From positions 1 through 64,000 of the forward strand of contig CAJNBY010000003.1 of NCBI GenBank assembly GCA_905221125.1: a stretch of 64,000 nucleotides of DNA. Direction: 5' to 3'. Position numbers and translations under genes: made by a program. Under the pieces are notes generated by a model. The model was not told the origin of the DNA and ran no database searches. It worked only from the letters and a program-made list of their open reading frames with translations. The stretch comes from a bacterium. GTDB lineage: Bacteria; Bacillota; Bacilli; Lactobacillales; Streptococcaceae. Shown here piece by piece: positions 18,510-25,503 of this stretch. The stretch's first letter is position 1, and each line of letters starts with the position of its first letter.

Positions 18510-19724
18510 CTAATCTTCCTTTATAAATATTGCAGTTCTTTTCTTAGTTAGCTTTTTTTCATAACTCTTTATAAGAATAACCAATAAACTACTTAGTAAT
18601 CCCAAAATAACTAGACTTAATCTCGGGTTTAAAAGCCAATTAAAATAAGCAGCCAGTATCCCTCCAAAAGGAGCAAAAATGGTAGCTATTACAAAAGAAC
18701 TAGAAAGTATCTTTCCAATATTATACACAGTACTTTCTTGCTGCTGTATTGTTGTAATCGAAACAGAAGCTATTGTAATTAATCCGCTCAAAATTGAATA
18801 ACAAATTCCAAAAAATATCCAATTTTCTACTATTCCACTCGCCATAATGACAAGTGGGATGGTTGCCATTGATATATTCATCAATATAAAGGCATCCTTC
18901 TTATTCAAAAAAGTAGAAAGAAAGGTTACTGCTATCAAACTACCAAATCCAGCAATTGAGTAAACAATCCCAACAAGACTATTTGATAATTTTAATTGAT
19001 CCTGTAAATAATAAATAATCGTTGCATTGAAGCCTAGCATAGCGATATTCACAACAATAGTAAAGAGTAAAGAAATCCTCAACTTAATATTTGTAAAGTT
19101 CTCTTTAAAACCTACAAAAATTTCTTTTATATCATCATTACCATTCTCCTTGTGTTCTTGATCTGGAATATATGAAATTAGTATTGAAAGAAATAATAAC
19201 AAGAAAGTAGCACTATTAATAAAAAAAATGCTATTAACATTAAACTTTAACATTAGCACCCCTGCTATAGCTGGAGAAATTAATTTTGAAATAGTTCGGA
19301 CACCTTGAAACTGAGAATTATATTTTTGCAATTCTTCCTTCTCAAATAAGGCAGGAGTAATGACTGAAAATCCTGTTTGAAAAAGTGTCGAAAATAAAGG
19401 AATCAAAAATGCAATAACATAGTAAAAGAATATAGAAACTGAATATTTAGATAATATCGGTATTACACTACATAATAATGCCGGTATTAATGTAGACCAT
19501 AATAGTATTTTTTTCTTATTGAAATTATCTAATAAGTAACCCATAACAAATCCCAAGAAGAATTGAGGTAGCAATTCAATAATCACCATTCCTCCCATTG
19601 CAAAAGACGAATGAAATTCTTGGTAAATTAAGATTGGAAAAGCAATTTTCTGAAATCTATCTCCAATATTTGATATAAATTCACCAAAAGTTATTGTATA
19701 AAACGTTTTCTTGTTAATATCCAA
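18510..19724 (-). CDS. MFS exporter (MefA-like topology)
   Basis: This 404-residue transporter has about 12 transmembrane segments. The N-terminal signature GEFISNIGDRFQKIAFPILIY and the cytoplasmic loop LLDNFNKKKIL resemble the MFS_3 subgroup of macrolide and siderophore exporters; the substrate is unknown. The start codon is TTG at 19724, with AAGGA seven bases upstream, overlapping the 87-codon ORF by 11 bp. The region is noticeably more AT-rich than the flanking housekeeping genes. Located downstream of a broken SHP pheromone gene on the same strand, it may once have been a quorum-sensing target and might export a peptide or toxic product. Confidence 0.85.
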   Translation of the reverse strand: MDINKKTFYTITFGEFISNIGDRFQKIAFPILIYQEFHSSFAMGGMVIIELLPQFFLGFVMGYLLDNFNKKKILLWSTLIPALLCSVIPILSKYSVSIFFYYVIAFLIPLFSTLFQTGFSVITPALFEKEELQKYNSQFQGVRTISKLISPAIAGVLMLKFNVNSIFFINSATFLLLFLSILISYIPDQEHKENGNDDIKEIFVGFKENFTNIKLRISLLFTIVVNIAMLGFNATIIYYLQDQLKLSNSLVGIVYSIAGFGSLIAVTFLSTFLNKKDAFILMNISMATIPLVIMASGIVENWIFFGICYSILSGLITIASVSITTIQQQESTVYNIGKILSSSFVIATIFAPFGGILAAYFNWLLNPRLSLVILGLLSSLLVILIKSYEKKLTKKRTAIFIKED

Positions 19725-19977
19725 AATGTTCCTTCTTTCTAGTTAAACCACGATGAATATCACTTTTTATTAAATCGGTAAGACTTATTCCAAACCTCTT
19801 TGCAAGAGTTGGTACCGCACTATTTTCACTTAAACCATACATAGTTACTAACTCAATGAAATATACATCGTCGTCAGATACTCTAAAATCAAGATAACAA
19901 GTACTATCTTTACCTGTACAAGTAAGATTCAACCTCCGACTATAATGATAATATCCATAATCAATAACAATATTCAT
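19714..19977 (-). CDS. Unrecognised 87-codon ORF downstream of the broken pheromone gene
   Basis: I do not recognise this protein. Its first codons overlap the broken shp gene in another frame and have no Shine-Dalgarno; the likely genuine part begins after the shp stop (about residue 17). It contains a short two-cysteine stretch (CTGKDSTC) and a C-terminal segment ending in RKKEHFGY, with no membrane segment. It overlaps the MFS gene by 11 bp, so the two are probably coupled. It could be a small peptide substrate, a small accessory protein, or the remaining end of a larger gene deleted during rearrangement of the region. Confidence 0.4.
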   Translation of the reverse strand: MNIVIDYGYYHYSRRLNLTCTGKDSTCYLDFRVSDDDVYFIELVTMYGLSENSAVPTLAKRFGISLTDLIKSDIHRGLTRKKEHFGY

Positions 19978-20000
19978 GTAAATTTTAAAAGTTTTTTCAT
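19929..20000 (-). pseudogene. Broken SHP pheromone gene (stop at codon 9)
   Basis: Read from ATG at 20000 on the minus strand the frame is MKKLLKFT, then TGA, then ILLLIM and DIIIIVGG, then a final TGA. Aligned with the intact gene at 21420-21488, the in-frame TGA sits exactly where the other has a Leu codon, so one base change (TTA to TGA) explains the loss. The C-terminal eight residues match the type of mature SHP known from Rgg2/Rgg3 systems of streptococci. It is divergent from the truncated rgg at 20078. Confidence 0.85.
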
Positions 20001-20016
20001 ACTGAACCTCCCTTTA

Positions 20017-20046
20017 TTTTTTATTTATTGTATAATAAATAAAAAA
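20017..20046. promoter_or_regulatory. Near-palindromic Rgg operator/promoter, left cassette
   Basis: A 30-bp T-rich/A-rich inverted repeat centred on TTGTATAATA lies between the divergent broken shp and truncated rgg. It matches the perfect palindrome at 21507-21534 apart from one base at the centre. Rgg proteins are known to bind operators in shp promoters, so this is the likely site. Confidence 0.7.
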
Positions 20047-20077
20047 CCTTTGAAATTTTGTTGGGAAAATGGGAAAT

Positions 20078-20335
20078 ATGAAATCAAAACTTGGTATAAC
20101 ACTCAGAAAAATTCGAAAAGGGAAGAAAATAAGTTTAAGTTCAATTGCTGATAGTAATTTATCTAAATCTCAAATCTCTAGATTTGAACGTGGAGAATCA
20201 GAAATCTCTTGTATTCGACTAATCAATATTTTAGATAAATTACATATAACTTTGGATGAATTTATTATTCTTCATGACAATAATTCTACTAGTAGTGTTA
20301 TGAATAACTTCAATATCTTTAAAGCTTTTTGTTAG
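20078..20335 (+). pseudogene. Truncated Rgg regulator (helix-turn-helix only)
   Basis: The first 73 codons (from [11 protein letters not shown], 20078) are identical at the DNA level to the intact rgg at 21567 up to about 20297, after which the sequence diverges abruptly and stops at 20335. The remaining product would be an XRE-type helix-turn-helix of about 85 residues, including Cys45, without the TPR-like pheromone-binding domain. If expressed it might still bind the shared operator, possibly competing with full Rgg. The junction suggests a recent partial duplication or recombination about 1.49 kb from the intact copy. Confidence 0.85.
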
Positions 20336-20392
20336 ATTTATAATTTCAACTATAGCCATCTCTACTTCTTAGTTTACAGCAAAAAATTATGC

Positions 20393-20563
20393 TTAATTTT
20401 TATTGTTTTTGTAAGAAATCAGCGAACCCAATACTATTCCATTCAACAAGCCTAAAGAAATACCATATTCAACTGGAAAATCTAAAAAAATAGCAAACAC
20501 TATTCCAATCATCACCCCTAGTAAGGCTGCTGTTGAAATTACATATTCATTTTCTTTCTTCAT
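20393..20563 (-). CDS. 56-residue small two-helix membrane protein
   Basis: This small ORF starts three bases after the stop of the ABC-transporter fragment and encodes MKKENEYVIS followed by two hydrophobic segments (about 9-27 and 33-51) joined by a short loop (LDFPVEYG) and ends in the lysine/asparagine tail YKNNKN. The tight spacing, codon pattern and operon position next to a peptide-type exporter suggest a genuine gene, perhaps immunity or an exporter accessory. I do not recognise a family. It lies convergent to the truncated rgg. Confidence 0.6.
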   Translation of the reverse strand: MKKENEYVISTAALLGVMIGIVFAIFLDFPVEYGISLGLLNGIVLGSLISYKNNKN

Positions 20564-20566
20564 TTT

Positions 20567-21278
20567 CTATACACCTAATTTCCTTTTTGTATATAAGCTG
20601 TAGTACTCTCCACCAAGAGCCATTAAGTACTTATGACTTCCTGACTCAACAATCTTACCACCTTTCATTACAAAAATAATGTCCGCATCATTAATCGTTG
20701 ACAATCTATGAGCTACAATTATTTGAGTACAGCCCTGACTTTTTATATACTTTGTTATTCTTTCCTCATTAATAGTGTCTAATGCACTAGTTGCTTCATC
20801 TAAAATTACAATACTAGGATTATTTATTAATGCACGTGCCAGTGCTATCCGTTGTCTTTGACCACCTGAAATATTTGAAACCAAATCTGAGATGATAGTG
20901 TTAAATTTCATCGGCATAGCCATGATTTCATCATAGATTTGAACTGCTTTACAAACTTCCTTTATCTTTTGTGAAGTAACTTCGTGCTTTAAAGTTATAT
21001 TGTCAAGAATACTTCTGTTCAATAAAAATGAATCCTGTGGAACTACTCCTAAATTTTGACTTAATATTTTTTATCTATTTGATTAATATTTACACCATCA
21101 AATAAAACTTTTCCTGTGTCAATCTTATATAATCCTGATGGTATTTTTGATAATGTACTTTTTCCTGACCTCGGTTGACCGACTAGTGCAATTCTCTGTC
21201 CTGACTCAATAGTCAAATTTAAATTTTCTATTACAGGAGCTGAGTCTTTGGAATAAGAGAAAGATAGGTCCTTAATAT
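20567..21278 (-). pseudogene. Frameshifted ABC exporter nucleotide-binding domain
   Basis: Two adjacent frames on the minus strand together encode a peptide/bacteriocin-exporter type ATPase domain. The upstream frame begins near IDIKDLSFSY and reads to a stop at 21061-21063; adding one A to the A6 run at 21067-21072 would join it to the downstream frame (QNLGVVPQDSFLLNRSILDN). The downstream part has the signature NISGGQRQRIALARAL, Walker B IVILDEATSALD and the H-loop AHRLST. The P loop reads GQPRSGKST, with Arg in place of the fourth-position Gly of GxxGxGKST. The membrane domain is missing. Clearly decayed, possibly from an NHLM-like or RiPP exporter under SHP/Rgg control. Confidence 0.85.
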
Positions 21279-21356
21279 CTATTCTACTTCAAACGTTTCT
21301 AAACTATACTCCGGAAAATAATTTAACCAATAATTAACCATACTATCTTTCATCAT
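21279..21356 (-). CDS. 25-codon ORF between the pheromone gene and the ABC fragment
   Basis: The frame starts with two Met codons (21356 or 21353) behind GGAGG and encodes MKDSMVNYWLNYFP followed by EYSLETFEVE. It is aromatic and acidic, with no signal or double-glycine motif. It may be a small peptide of the quorum-sensing operon, or the surviving start of a larger gene that a deletion has joined to the ABC ATPase domain; the second seems at least as likely because the ATPase lacks its membrane half. It is too short to call by homology. Confidence 0.4.
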   Translation of the reverse strand: MMKDSMVNYWLNYFPEYSLETFEVE

Positions 21357-21371
21357 GTCCTCCAACCAGTA

Positions 21372-21402
21372 CTAAGTCTTTAGAAGATATCTAAAGACTT
21401 AG
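21372..21402 (-). promoter_or_regulatory. Strong hairpin just downstream of the intact shp
   Basis: A 13-bp perfect stem (CTAAGTCTTTAGA with its complement, 5-base loop) lies 18 bases after the shp stop. It has no T run on the minus strand, so it is more likely an RNA stabiliser, processing site or partial attenuator than a full terminator. The adjoining GGTGTACACC (21402-21411) is a separate 10-bp palindrome. Confidence 0.55.
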
Positions 21403-21419
21403 GTGTACACCTAAACATT

Positions 21420-21488
21420 TTATCCACCGACAATAATAATATCCATTACCAACAATAAAATTAGGGAATTTTTTAAAATTTTCTTCAT
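21420..21488 (-). CDS. shp: SHP short hydrophobic peptide pheromone precursor
   Basis: This 22-codon gene, divergent from rgg, encodes MKKILKNSLILLLV followed by MDIIIVGG. The architecture (MKK start, hydrophobic core, acidic residue, run of Ile, VGG end) is that of SHP pheromones of the Rgg2/Rgg3 family; such precursors are exported, processed by Eep, and the mature C-terminal seven or eight residues re-enter through the oligopeptide permease and bind Rgg. The ribosome site GAAAGGAAG lies 8 bases upstream. The mature part, expected to be DIIIVGG, has one Ile fewer than in the broken neighbouring copy (DIIIIVGG), which may alter specificity. Confidence 0.88.
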   Translation of the reverse strand: MKKILKNSLILLLVMDIIIVGG

Positions 21489-21506
21489 ATTTAGACTTCC
21501 TTTCAG

Positions 21507-21534
21507 TTTTTATTTATTGTACAATAAATAAAAA
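21507..21534. promoter_or_regulatory. Perfect 28-bp palindrome between shp and rgg
   Basis: The sequence centred on TTGTACAATA reads identically on both strands over 28 bp (five T, ATTTATTG, TACAATAAAT, five A). It occupies the divergent shp/rgg promoter region and is duplicated, with one change, at 20017-20046. It is the best candidate for the Rgg binding site. Confidence 0.75.
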
Positions 21535-21566
21535 TCAATTACTTTTTTGTTGGGAAAACGGGAAAT

Positions 21567-22415
21567 ATGAAATCAAAACTTGGTATAACACTCAGAAAAA
21601 TTCGAAAAGGGAAGAAAATAAGTTTAAGTTCAATTGCTGATAGTAATTTATCTAAATCTCAAATCTCTAGATTTGAACGTGGAGAATCAGAAATCTCTTG
21701 TATTCGACTAATCAATATTTTAGATAAATTACATATAACTTTGGATGAATTTATTATTCTTCATGACAATAATTCTACTAGAACTGGATCATTCGCTAAC
21801 TTGGTGCAATATATTCGAAAACACTACTCCTCAAAAAATTTTGCTAGTATTATTGAATTACTATCAAACTCTTCAAGTTTTAACTTGGGTCCTTATGAAA
21901 AGACAATGGTAAAATCGATTCTCTATACCACAAATAAAAATTTTCTCCCCTCGGACGAGGAATTATTACAGCTTACAGATTATCTTTTTAAAGTTGAAAA
22001 CTGGGGTTACTATGAAATTATACTATTAGGTAACTGTGTAAGAACAATTAAATATAACTCCTACTTCCTATTAACTATAGAAATGTTAAAAAATTATATC
22101 TATTCAACATTAAATAAGACAAATAAACGGCTTGTTACACAATTGGCAATCAATTGCCTAATTGTTAGTATTGATAATGAAGAATTTCAAAATTGTAGTT
22201 TTCTAATCAAAGAAATAAAAAAATTACTAAATAATGAATTAAACTATTATGAACAAACCGTCTTCTTATATATATGTGGATATTTTGAATTTAAGCGCAA
22301 TCCTGCGAACGGAATCGAAAAGATGAAACAAGCACTTCAGGTATTTGAAATTCTAGGAGAACATAATATAAAAGCACAGTACCAAGAGCACTATGACAAA
22401 TATATTAATCAATAA
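21567..22415 (+). CDS. Rgg-family pheromone-responsive transcriptional regulator
   Basis: Rgg regulators bind SHP peptides in a C-terminal TPR-like repeat domain and control divergent shp genes and adjacent targets. This 282-residue protein has an XRE helix-turn-helix (about 5-62; [14 protein letters not shown] is the recognition helix region) and a helical C-terminal domain without membrane segments. Cys45 is present, the position reported to form an intersubunit disulfide in Rgg2. It is divergent from shp across a perfect palindrome. Length and layout are normal for Rgg, so this copy should be functional. Its first 220 bases are identical to the truncated copy at 20078. Confidence 0.9.
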   Translation: MKSKLGITLRKIRKGKKISLSSIADSNLSKSQISRFERGESEISCIRLINILDKLHITLDEFIILHDNNSTRTGSFANLVQYIRKHYSSKNFASIIELLSNSSSFNLGPYEKTMVKSILYTTNKNFLPSDEELLQLTDYLFKVENWGYYEIILLGNCVRTIKYNSYFLLTIEMLKNYIYSTLNKTNKRLVTQLAINCLIVSIDNEEFQNCSFLIKEIKKLLNNELNYYEQTVFLYICGYFEFKRNPANGIEKMKQALQVFEILGEHNIKAQYQEHYDKYINQ

Positions 22416-22458
22416 CATAAAGGTAGTTAATCTTTAACCACCATAGGATTAATTCTTG

Positions 22459-23082
22459 TTATTCCAATAGTATTTCTATACTAAATTTTTTATCAAAATC
22501 CTTATCATTCAGTACTTTTACAAACATTTCTAGATTTTTTATTAAGCTCTCATACTCATAAAGATAATGATCTAGCTCCTCTTGAAACGCTCTTATTTCT
22601 TCGCTTACTTGTTCTACTGTAATTGATTCTGGCAAATTTAATTTTGAAAAGTCATATCTTGCAAGCTTTCGACTGCTCACATCCTCACTCTTCAAATTGA
22701 TAAGCACTTCCGCCATCTTATTTAAGTTGGCGATTTTTTCATTAATTTGATTTAGTTTTATATCTATCACTGCTATTTCTTTTACTAACTCGTCTTTAAT
22801 ATCTTGGTATTTCTTATCTGCTTCAGTTAATTCAATGAAGAGGTTAATCTCAGTAATTTTTTCCTGTAGACTCTTAACTGTAGGTCTTCTGTATGGTATT
22901 ACTCGACTATCGTTGGTCAGCTGTCTTATCAATGTTCGTCCTTTGACATACTGATTCTTATCCGAATGTTCTTTGTTATATACAAAGTATGAGGTTGTCT
23001 CATGTATAAATATTTTATATTTTGTTTGATTCTCTTCTTCCAGAATATCTAATTGATAATTGGGAATAAAAATAAGGACATT
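22459..23082 (-). pseudogene. C-terminal remnant of a Tn5252-type conjugative relaxase
   Basis: An open frame of 207 codons without a credible start runs from just after a stop at 23083-23085. It contains FIPNYQLDILEEENQTKYK, FVYNKEHSDKNQYVKGR and a long coiled coil (about 60-150), the pattern I recognise from the C-terminus of the relaxase of Tn5252-family ICEs (SAG1250-like). The catalytic N-terminal half is absent. A downstream TTG could give a 157-residue product but there is no ribosome site. It lies 200 bp from the 3' end of tRNA-Arg, so an integrated element has probably decayed here. Confidence 0.7.
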
Positions 23083-23300
23083 CTAATAATGGAAGTCCTT
23101 ATTTTCTAACTAATAGATGTCAAAGTTACTTTGCTGATCCACTTTATTCGGCTCTATAATCATTGACCAAAATATAATTTTTGGTCATGATTTGGTCAAA
23201 AAGACAAAAAATACTAAATTATCTTTAAAAATGAACTTGTGATAATTGTCTTTAAATAAACATTTTGAATTTTCTTTGTCTTTCTTTACATTTCTAAAAA

Positions 23301-23372
23301 TGCCCCCTGCAGGAATCGAACCTGCAACTACTCCTTAGGAGGGAGTTGTTATATCCATTGAACTAAGGGAGC
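23301..23372 (-). tRNA. tRNA-Arg (anticodon CCT)
   Basis: Read on the minus strand, a full cloverleaf can be drawn: acceptor GCTCCCT pairing with AGGGGGC (one G-T), D arm GTTC, anticodon stem ACTCC/GGAGT with seven-base loop CTCCTAA, T arm GCAGG-TTCGATT-CCTGC, discriminator A. The anticodon CCT reads AGG. The 3' CCA is not encoded. The gene follows the rplS terminator and borders the remnant mobile DNA on its 3' side, a usual integration position. Confidence 0.95.
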
Positions 23373-23377
23373 TAGAT

Positions 23378-23408
23378 AAAAACTCTGCTGAAGAAGCAGA
23401 GTTTTTTA
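23378..23408 (-). terminator. Terminator of rplS, immediately upstream of tRNA-Arg
   Basis: AAACTCTGCT pairs with AGCAGAGTTT around a GAAG tetraloop, with T runs on both strands. It lies 6 bases after rplS and 6 bases before the tRNA gene, separating their transcripts. Confidence 0.85.
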
Positions 23409-23414
23409 GTCGAA

Positions 23415-23762
23415 TTAACGACGGATTTCTTTGATACGAGCTGCTTTACCTTGAAGAGCACGCAAGTAGTACAATTTCGCACGACGTACTTTACCGTAAC
23501 GAACAACTTCGATTTTTTCAACACGTGGAGTGTGGATTGGGAAGATACGCTCAACACCTACACCGTTAGAGATTTTACGAACTGTGTAGTTTTCTGAGAT
23601 GCCAGCACCTTTACGTGCGATAACAACACCTTCAAAAATCTGGATACGTTCACGGTTACCTTCGACAACTTTCGCGTGTACACGAACAGTGTCACCAGGA
23701 CGGAATGATGGGATATCTGTACGAAGTTGACCTTCAGTCAAGCTTTGGATTAATGGATTCAT
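23415..23762 (-). CDS. rplS: 50S ribosomal protein L19
   Basis: L19 sits at the 30S-50S interface and supports subunit bridging. The 115-residue protein has the complete family pattern: [18 protein letters not shown] near residue 20, [13 protein letters not shown] near 45 and the basic C-terminal tail with RAKLYYLR. Its length is normal and it ends at a strong terminator. A structured leader at 23788-23854 suggests autogenous control, as known for L19 leaders in firmicutes. Confidence 0.98.
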
Positions 23763-23787
23763 TTTATTCTCCTATCTTTGTCAATCT

Positions 23788-23854
23788 TGAGGAATCTTCC
23801 TCAGCGGATAAACTGTATTTTTGTGCGTCCATTACACACAAGATACAGTTTACC
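23788..23854 (-). promoter_or_regulatory. L19 leader RNA structure upstream of rplS
   Basis: On the minus strand a long hairpin (GGTAAACTGTAT pairing with ATACAGTTTATCC, and inside it TTGTGTG with CGCACAA, 23805-23854) is followed by a small hairpin TGAGGA/TCCTCA (23788-23803) just upstream of the rplS ribosome site. This layout agrees with the L19 leader family of low-GC Gram-positive bacteria, a binding site for the gene product. Confidence 0.7.
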
Positions 23855-23880
23855 AAATTTCTACAAAAAAGTAAAGAAAT

Positions 23881-24210
23881 TTATAGCAGAATTCCTAAAA
23901 AAATCGCAACTAAACCACCTAGGTAGGTCAAAGTCAAGTAAGAATAAAATACCTTCTTATCGCTTAGCAGTCTTTGGAGTTCGTCATTCAAGGTCGAAAA
24001 AGTCGTCAGACCTCCACAAAACCCTGTCGCTAGAATAGCATAGACTTCCTTGGACTCAATATGATTGTAGAGTAATCCAATCAAAAAACAACCTAAAAGA
24101 TTGGCTATAAGCGTTCCGAGGGGCAATTTAGAAGTTTGATTATAGCGGGAAAAGAAATACCGTACTAGGGCTCCGCAGCCACAAGCAATTACAAGATAAA
24201 TGATTACCAT
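23881..24210 (-). CDS. crcB: Fluoride channel subunit (CrcB/Fluc), second of a pair
   Basis: Fluc channels expel fluoride and work as antiparallel dimers. This 109-residue protein has four hydrophobic helices and the conserved GTLIANLLGCFLIG (pore Asn) near residue 33 and GFCGGLTTFSTL near residue 69. Its start overlaps the stop of the preceding paralogue by 7 bp. Two adjacent small fluc genes of unlike sequence usually encode opposite-topology halves of a heterodimer. No fluoride riboswitch is visible upstream. Confidence 0.92.
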   Translation of the reverse strand: MVIIYLVIACGCGALVRYFFSRYNQTSKLPLGTLIANLLGCFLIGLLYNHIESKEVYAILATGFCGGLTTFSTLNDELQRLLSDKKVFYSYLTLTYLGGLVAIFLGILL

Positions 24211-24578
24211 TTTTTCCTCCCCAAATAGTAAGCCAAGAGCAGACCTCCTCCGATGCTCAAAAGCAAATACAGGACCAAACTCAGATAACGCCCTGTATCA
24301 AGCAGTTTTACAGCATCAAGCATGAGACTAGAAAAGGTTGTTAATCCACCGCAAAAACCCGTCCCCAGTGCTAAAACCAAGCCCTTACTAGTCCCCTTAT
24401 AGACCAGATATCCCTTGACAAGATAAACCAAGCAGAAAATGCCCAGATAGTTGACAAAGAGAGTGCCCCAAGGAAAATCTGGACTGGCTGGTAACCAAGT
24501 GGAAACTAGATAGCGAACCAATCCGCCCACCATGGCAGCTAGAAAAATTCCTAGCGGATAAAATTGTTCTTTTTTCAT
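24204..24578 (-). CDS. crcB: Fluoride channel subunit (CrcB/Fluc), first of a pair
   Basis: This 124-residue paralogue carries the matching core GTLFVNYLGIFCLVY near residue 38 and GFCGGLTTFSSLMLD near residue 75 in four transmembrane helices. Its start overlaps the chorismate mutase stop by 4 bp (ATGA type) and its end overlaps the next crcB by 7 bp, so the three genes form one coupled operon. Together with the 109-residue partner it should make a dual-topology fluoride channel in the membrane. Confidence 0.92.
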   Translation of the reverse strand: MKKEQFYPLGIFLAAMVGGLVRYLVSTWLPASPDFPWGTLFVNYLGIFCLVYLVKGYLVYKGTSKGLVLALGTGFCGGLTTFSSLMLDAVKLLDTGRYLSLVLYLLLSIGGGLLLAYYLGRKKW

Positions 24579-24841
24579 TTGATGTTTTGATCCTGATAAT
24601 CACGTGAACGTTTGAGTATGTCAGAAAAAGTCGCGACAATAGTCTCCTGATAGCGCTTGTCCTCTACACGACTTCTAACCTTTTCAAAAATAACTTCTTC
24701 TCTCTTAGTATCTAAAATCGGCTTACCTGATGCCTTCTTATAGGCAACTACTCCCTCAACCAAATGCATTCGTTCTTCTAACAGTTTGACAATTTGGTCG
24801 TCAATTTGATCAATTTCTTGACGAATAATATCTAAATCCAT
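24575..24841 (-). CDS. Chorismate mutase (AroQ type)
   Basis: This 88-residue helical protein matches the monofunctional AroQ chorismate mutase family, converting chorismate to prephenate for phenylalanine and tyrosine synthesis. The opening LDIIRQEIDQIDDQIVKLL contains the conserved Arg and Asp/Glu positions, and the KK and RxxVIFEKVRSR segment follows near residue 45-58. It has a good ribosome site (AAAGGAGGA). Its operon partners are two fluoride channel genes, a common but unexplained arrangement in streptococci. Confidence 0.9.
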   Translation of the reverse strand: MDLDIIRQEIDQIDDQIVKLLEERMHLVEGVVAYKKASGKPILDTKREEVIFEKVRSRVEDKRYQETIVATFSDILKRSRDYQDQNIK

Positions 24842-24913
24842 ACAGTCTCCTCCTTTATTTGAATTATTGTATCAAAAAGCTACCAAATAGGCTAGTAAAA
24901 TCCCAACTCAGGA

Positions 24914-24946
24914 AAAGAAAAATGCACTGATTGATTACATCAGCGC
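24914..24946 (-). terminator. Terminator of the flavodoxin gene
   Basis: On the minus strand TGCGCTGAT pairs with AATCAGTGCA, followed by TTTTTCTTTT, beginning 11 bases after the flavodoxin stop. Confidence 0.8.
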
Positions 24947-24956
24947 ACGTTCATGC

Positions 24957-25400
24957 TTATCCTACCTTAGCAGCCAATTCTTCTGCGAATTGTTCCAAGC
25001 GTTCGATATCTTCTTCCTCGGCAGAAAGATCAACTTTAACACATTCTGAACCTTTTTCTGCTCCTGTTGAAACAAAGACACGGTCAAAGTCATCAACAGC
25101 CTTACAGAATTCATCGTAGAAGGTATCTCCTGAACCAACCACTCCATAGATTTTACCATTCAAATTGAGATCAGCTAGATCTTCGTAGAAGTCCATCATC
25201 TCATCTGGCAATTCTCCATCACCATAAGTATAGGTCGCAACGATAGCGATGTCTGCTTCCAAGAAGTCTGAAGCGTCAACAGTTGTACATTCATCAACAT
25301 CGACATCCAAGCCCAAGTCACGTAATTTGTCTGCTACAATATCTGCAATTTCTTCGGTATTACCGGTCATACTGGCAAATACAATTTTTGCTAATGCCAT
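24957..25400 (-). CDS. Flavodoxin
   Basis: The 147-residue acidic protein is a short-chain flavodoxin, an FMN electron carrier. The phosphate-binding loop SMTGNTEEIAD lies at 10-20, the TYTYGDGELPDEM loop near 57-69 and GSGDTFYDEFCKAVDDF near 89-105 complete the FMN site. It is a single gene with its own terminator; the divergent promoter region is shared with nrnA. Confidence 0.95.
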   Translation of the reverse strand: MALAKIVFASMTGNTEEIADIVADKLRDLGLDVDVDECTTVDASDFLEADIAIVATYTYGDGELPDEMMDFYEDLADLNLNGKIYGVVGSGDTFYDEFCKAVDDFDRVFVSTGAEKGSECVKVDLSAEEEDIERLEQFAEELAAKVG

Positions 25401-25503
25401 ATCGTCCTCCTCAATTTATCTTTCTCCATTATATCACATCTTTTTCATTTTAAAAATAAAAATTCTTGTGCTACAATGAAATGAGAAAGAATTGAGGTTA
25501 TTT

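Noticed and set aside
23378..23408. Attachment-site repeat at tRNA-Arg
   Set aside because: The strong palindrome beside the tRNA is the rplS terminator; I found no second copy of the tRNA 3' end in the window.
24842..24956. Fluoride riboswitch upstream of the chorismate mutase-crcB operon
   Set aside because: The gap is short and I see no crcB-motif pseudoknot; only the flavodoxin terminator and a weak promoter are present.
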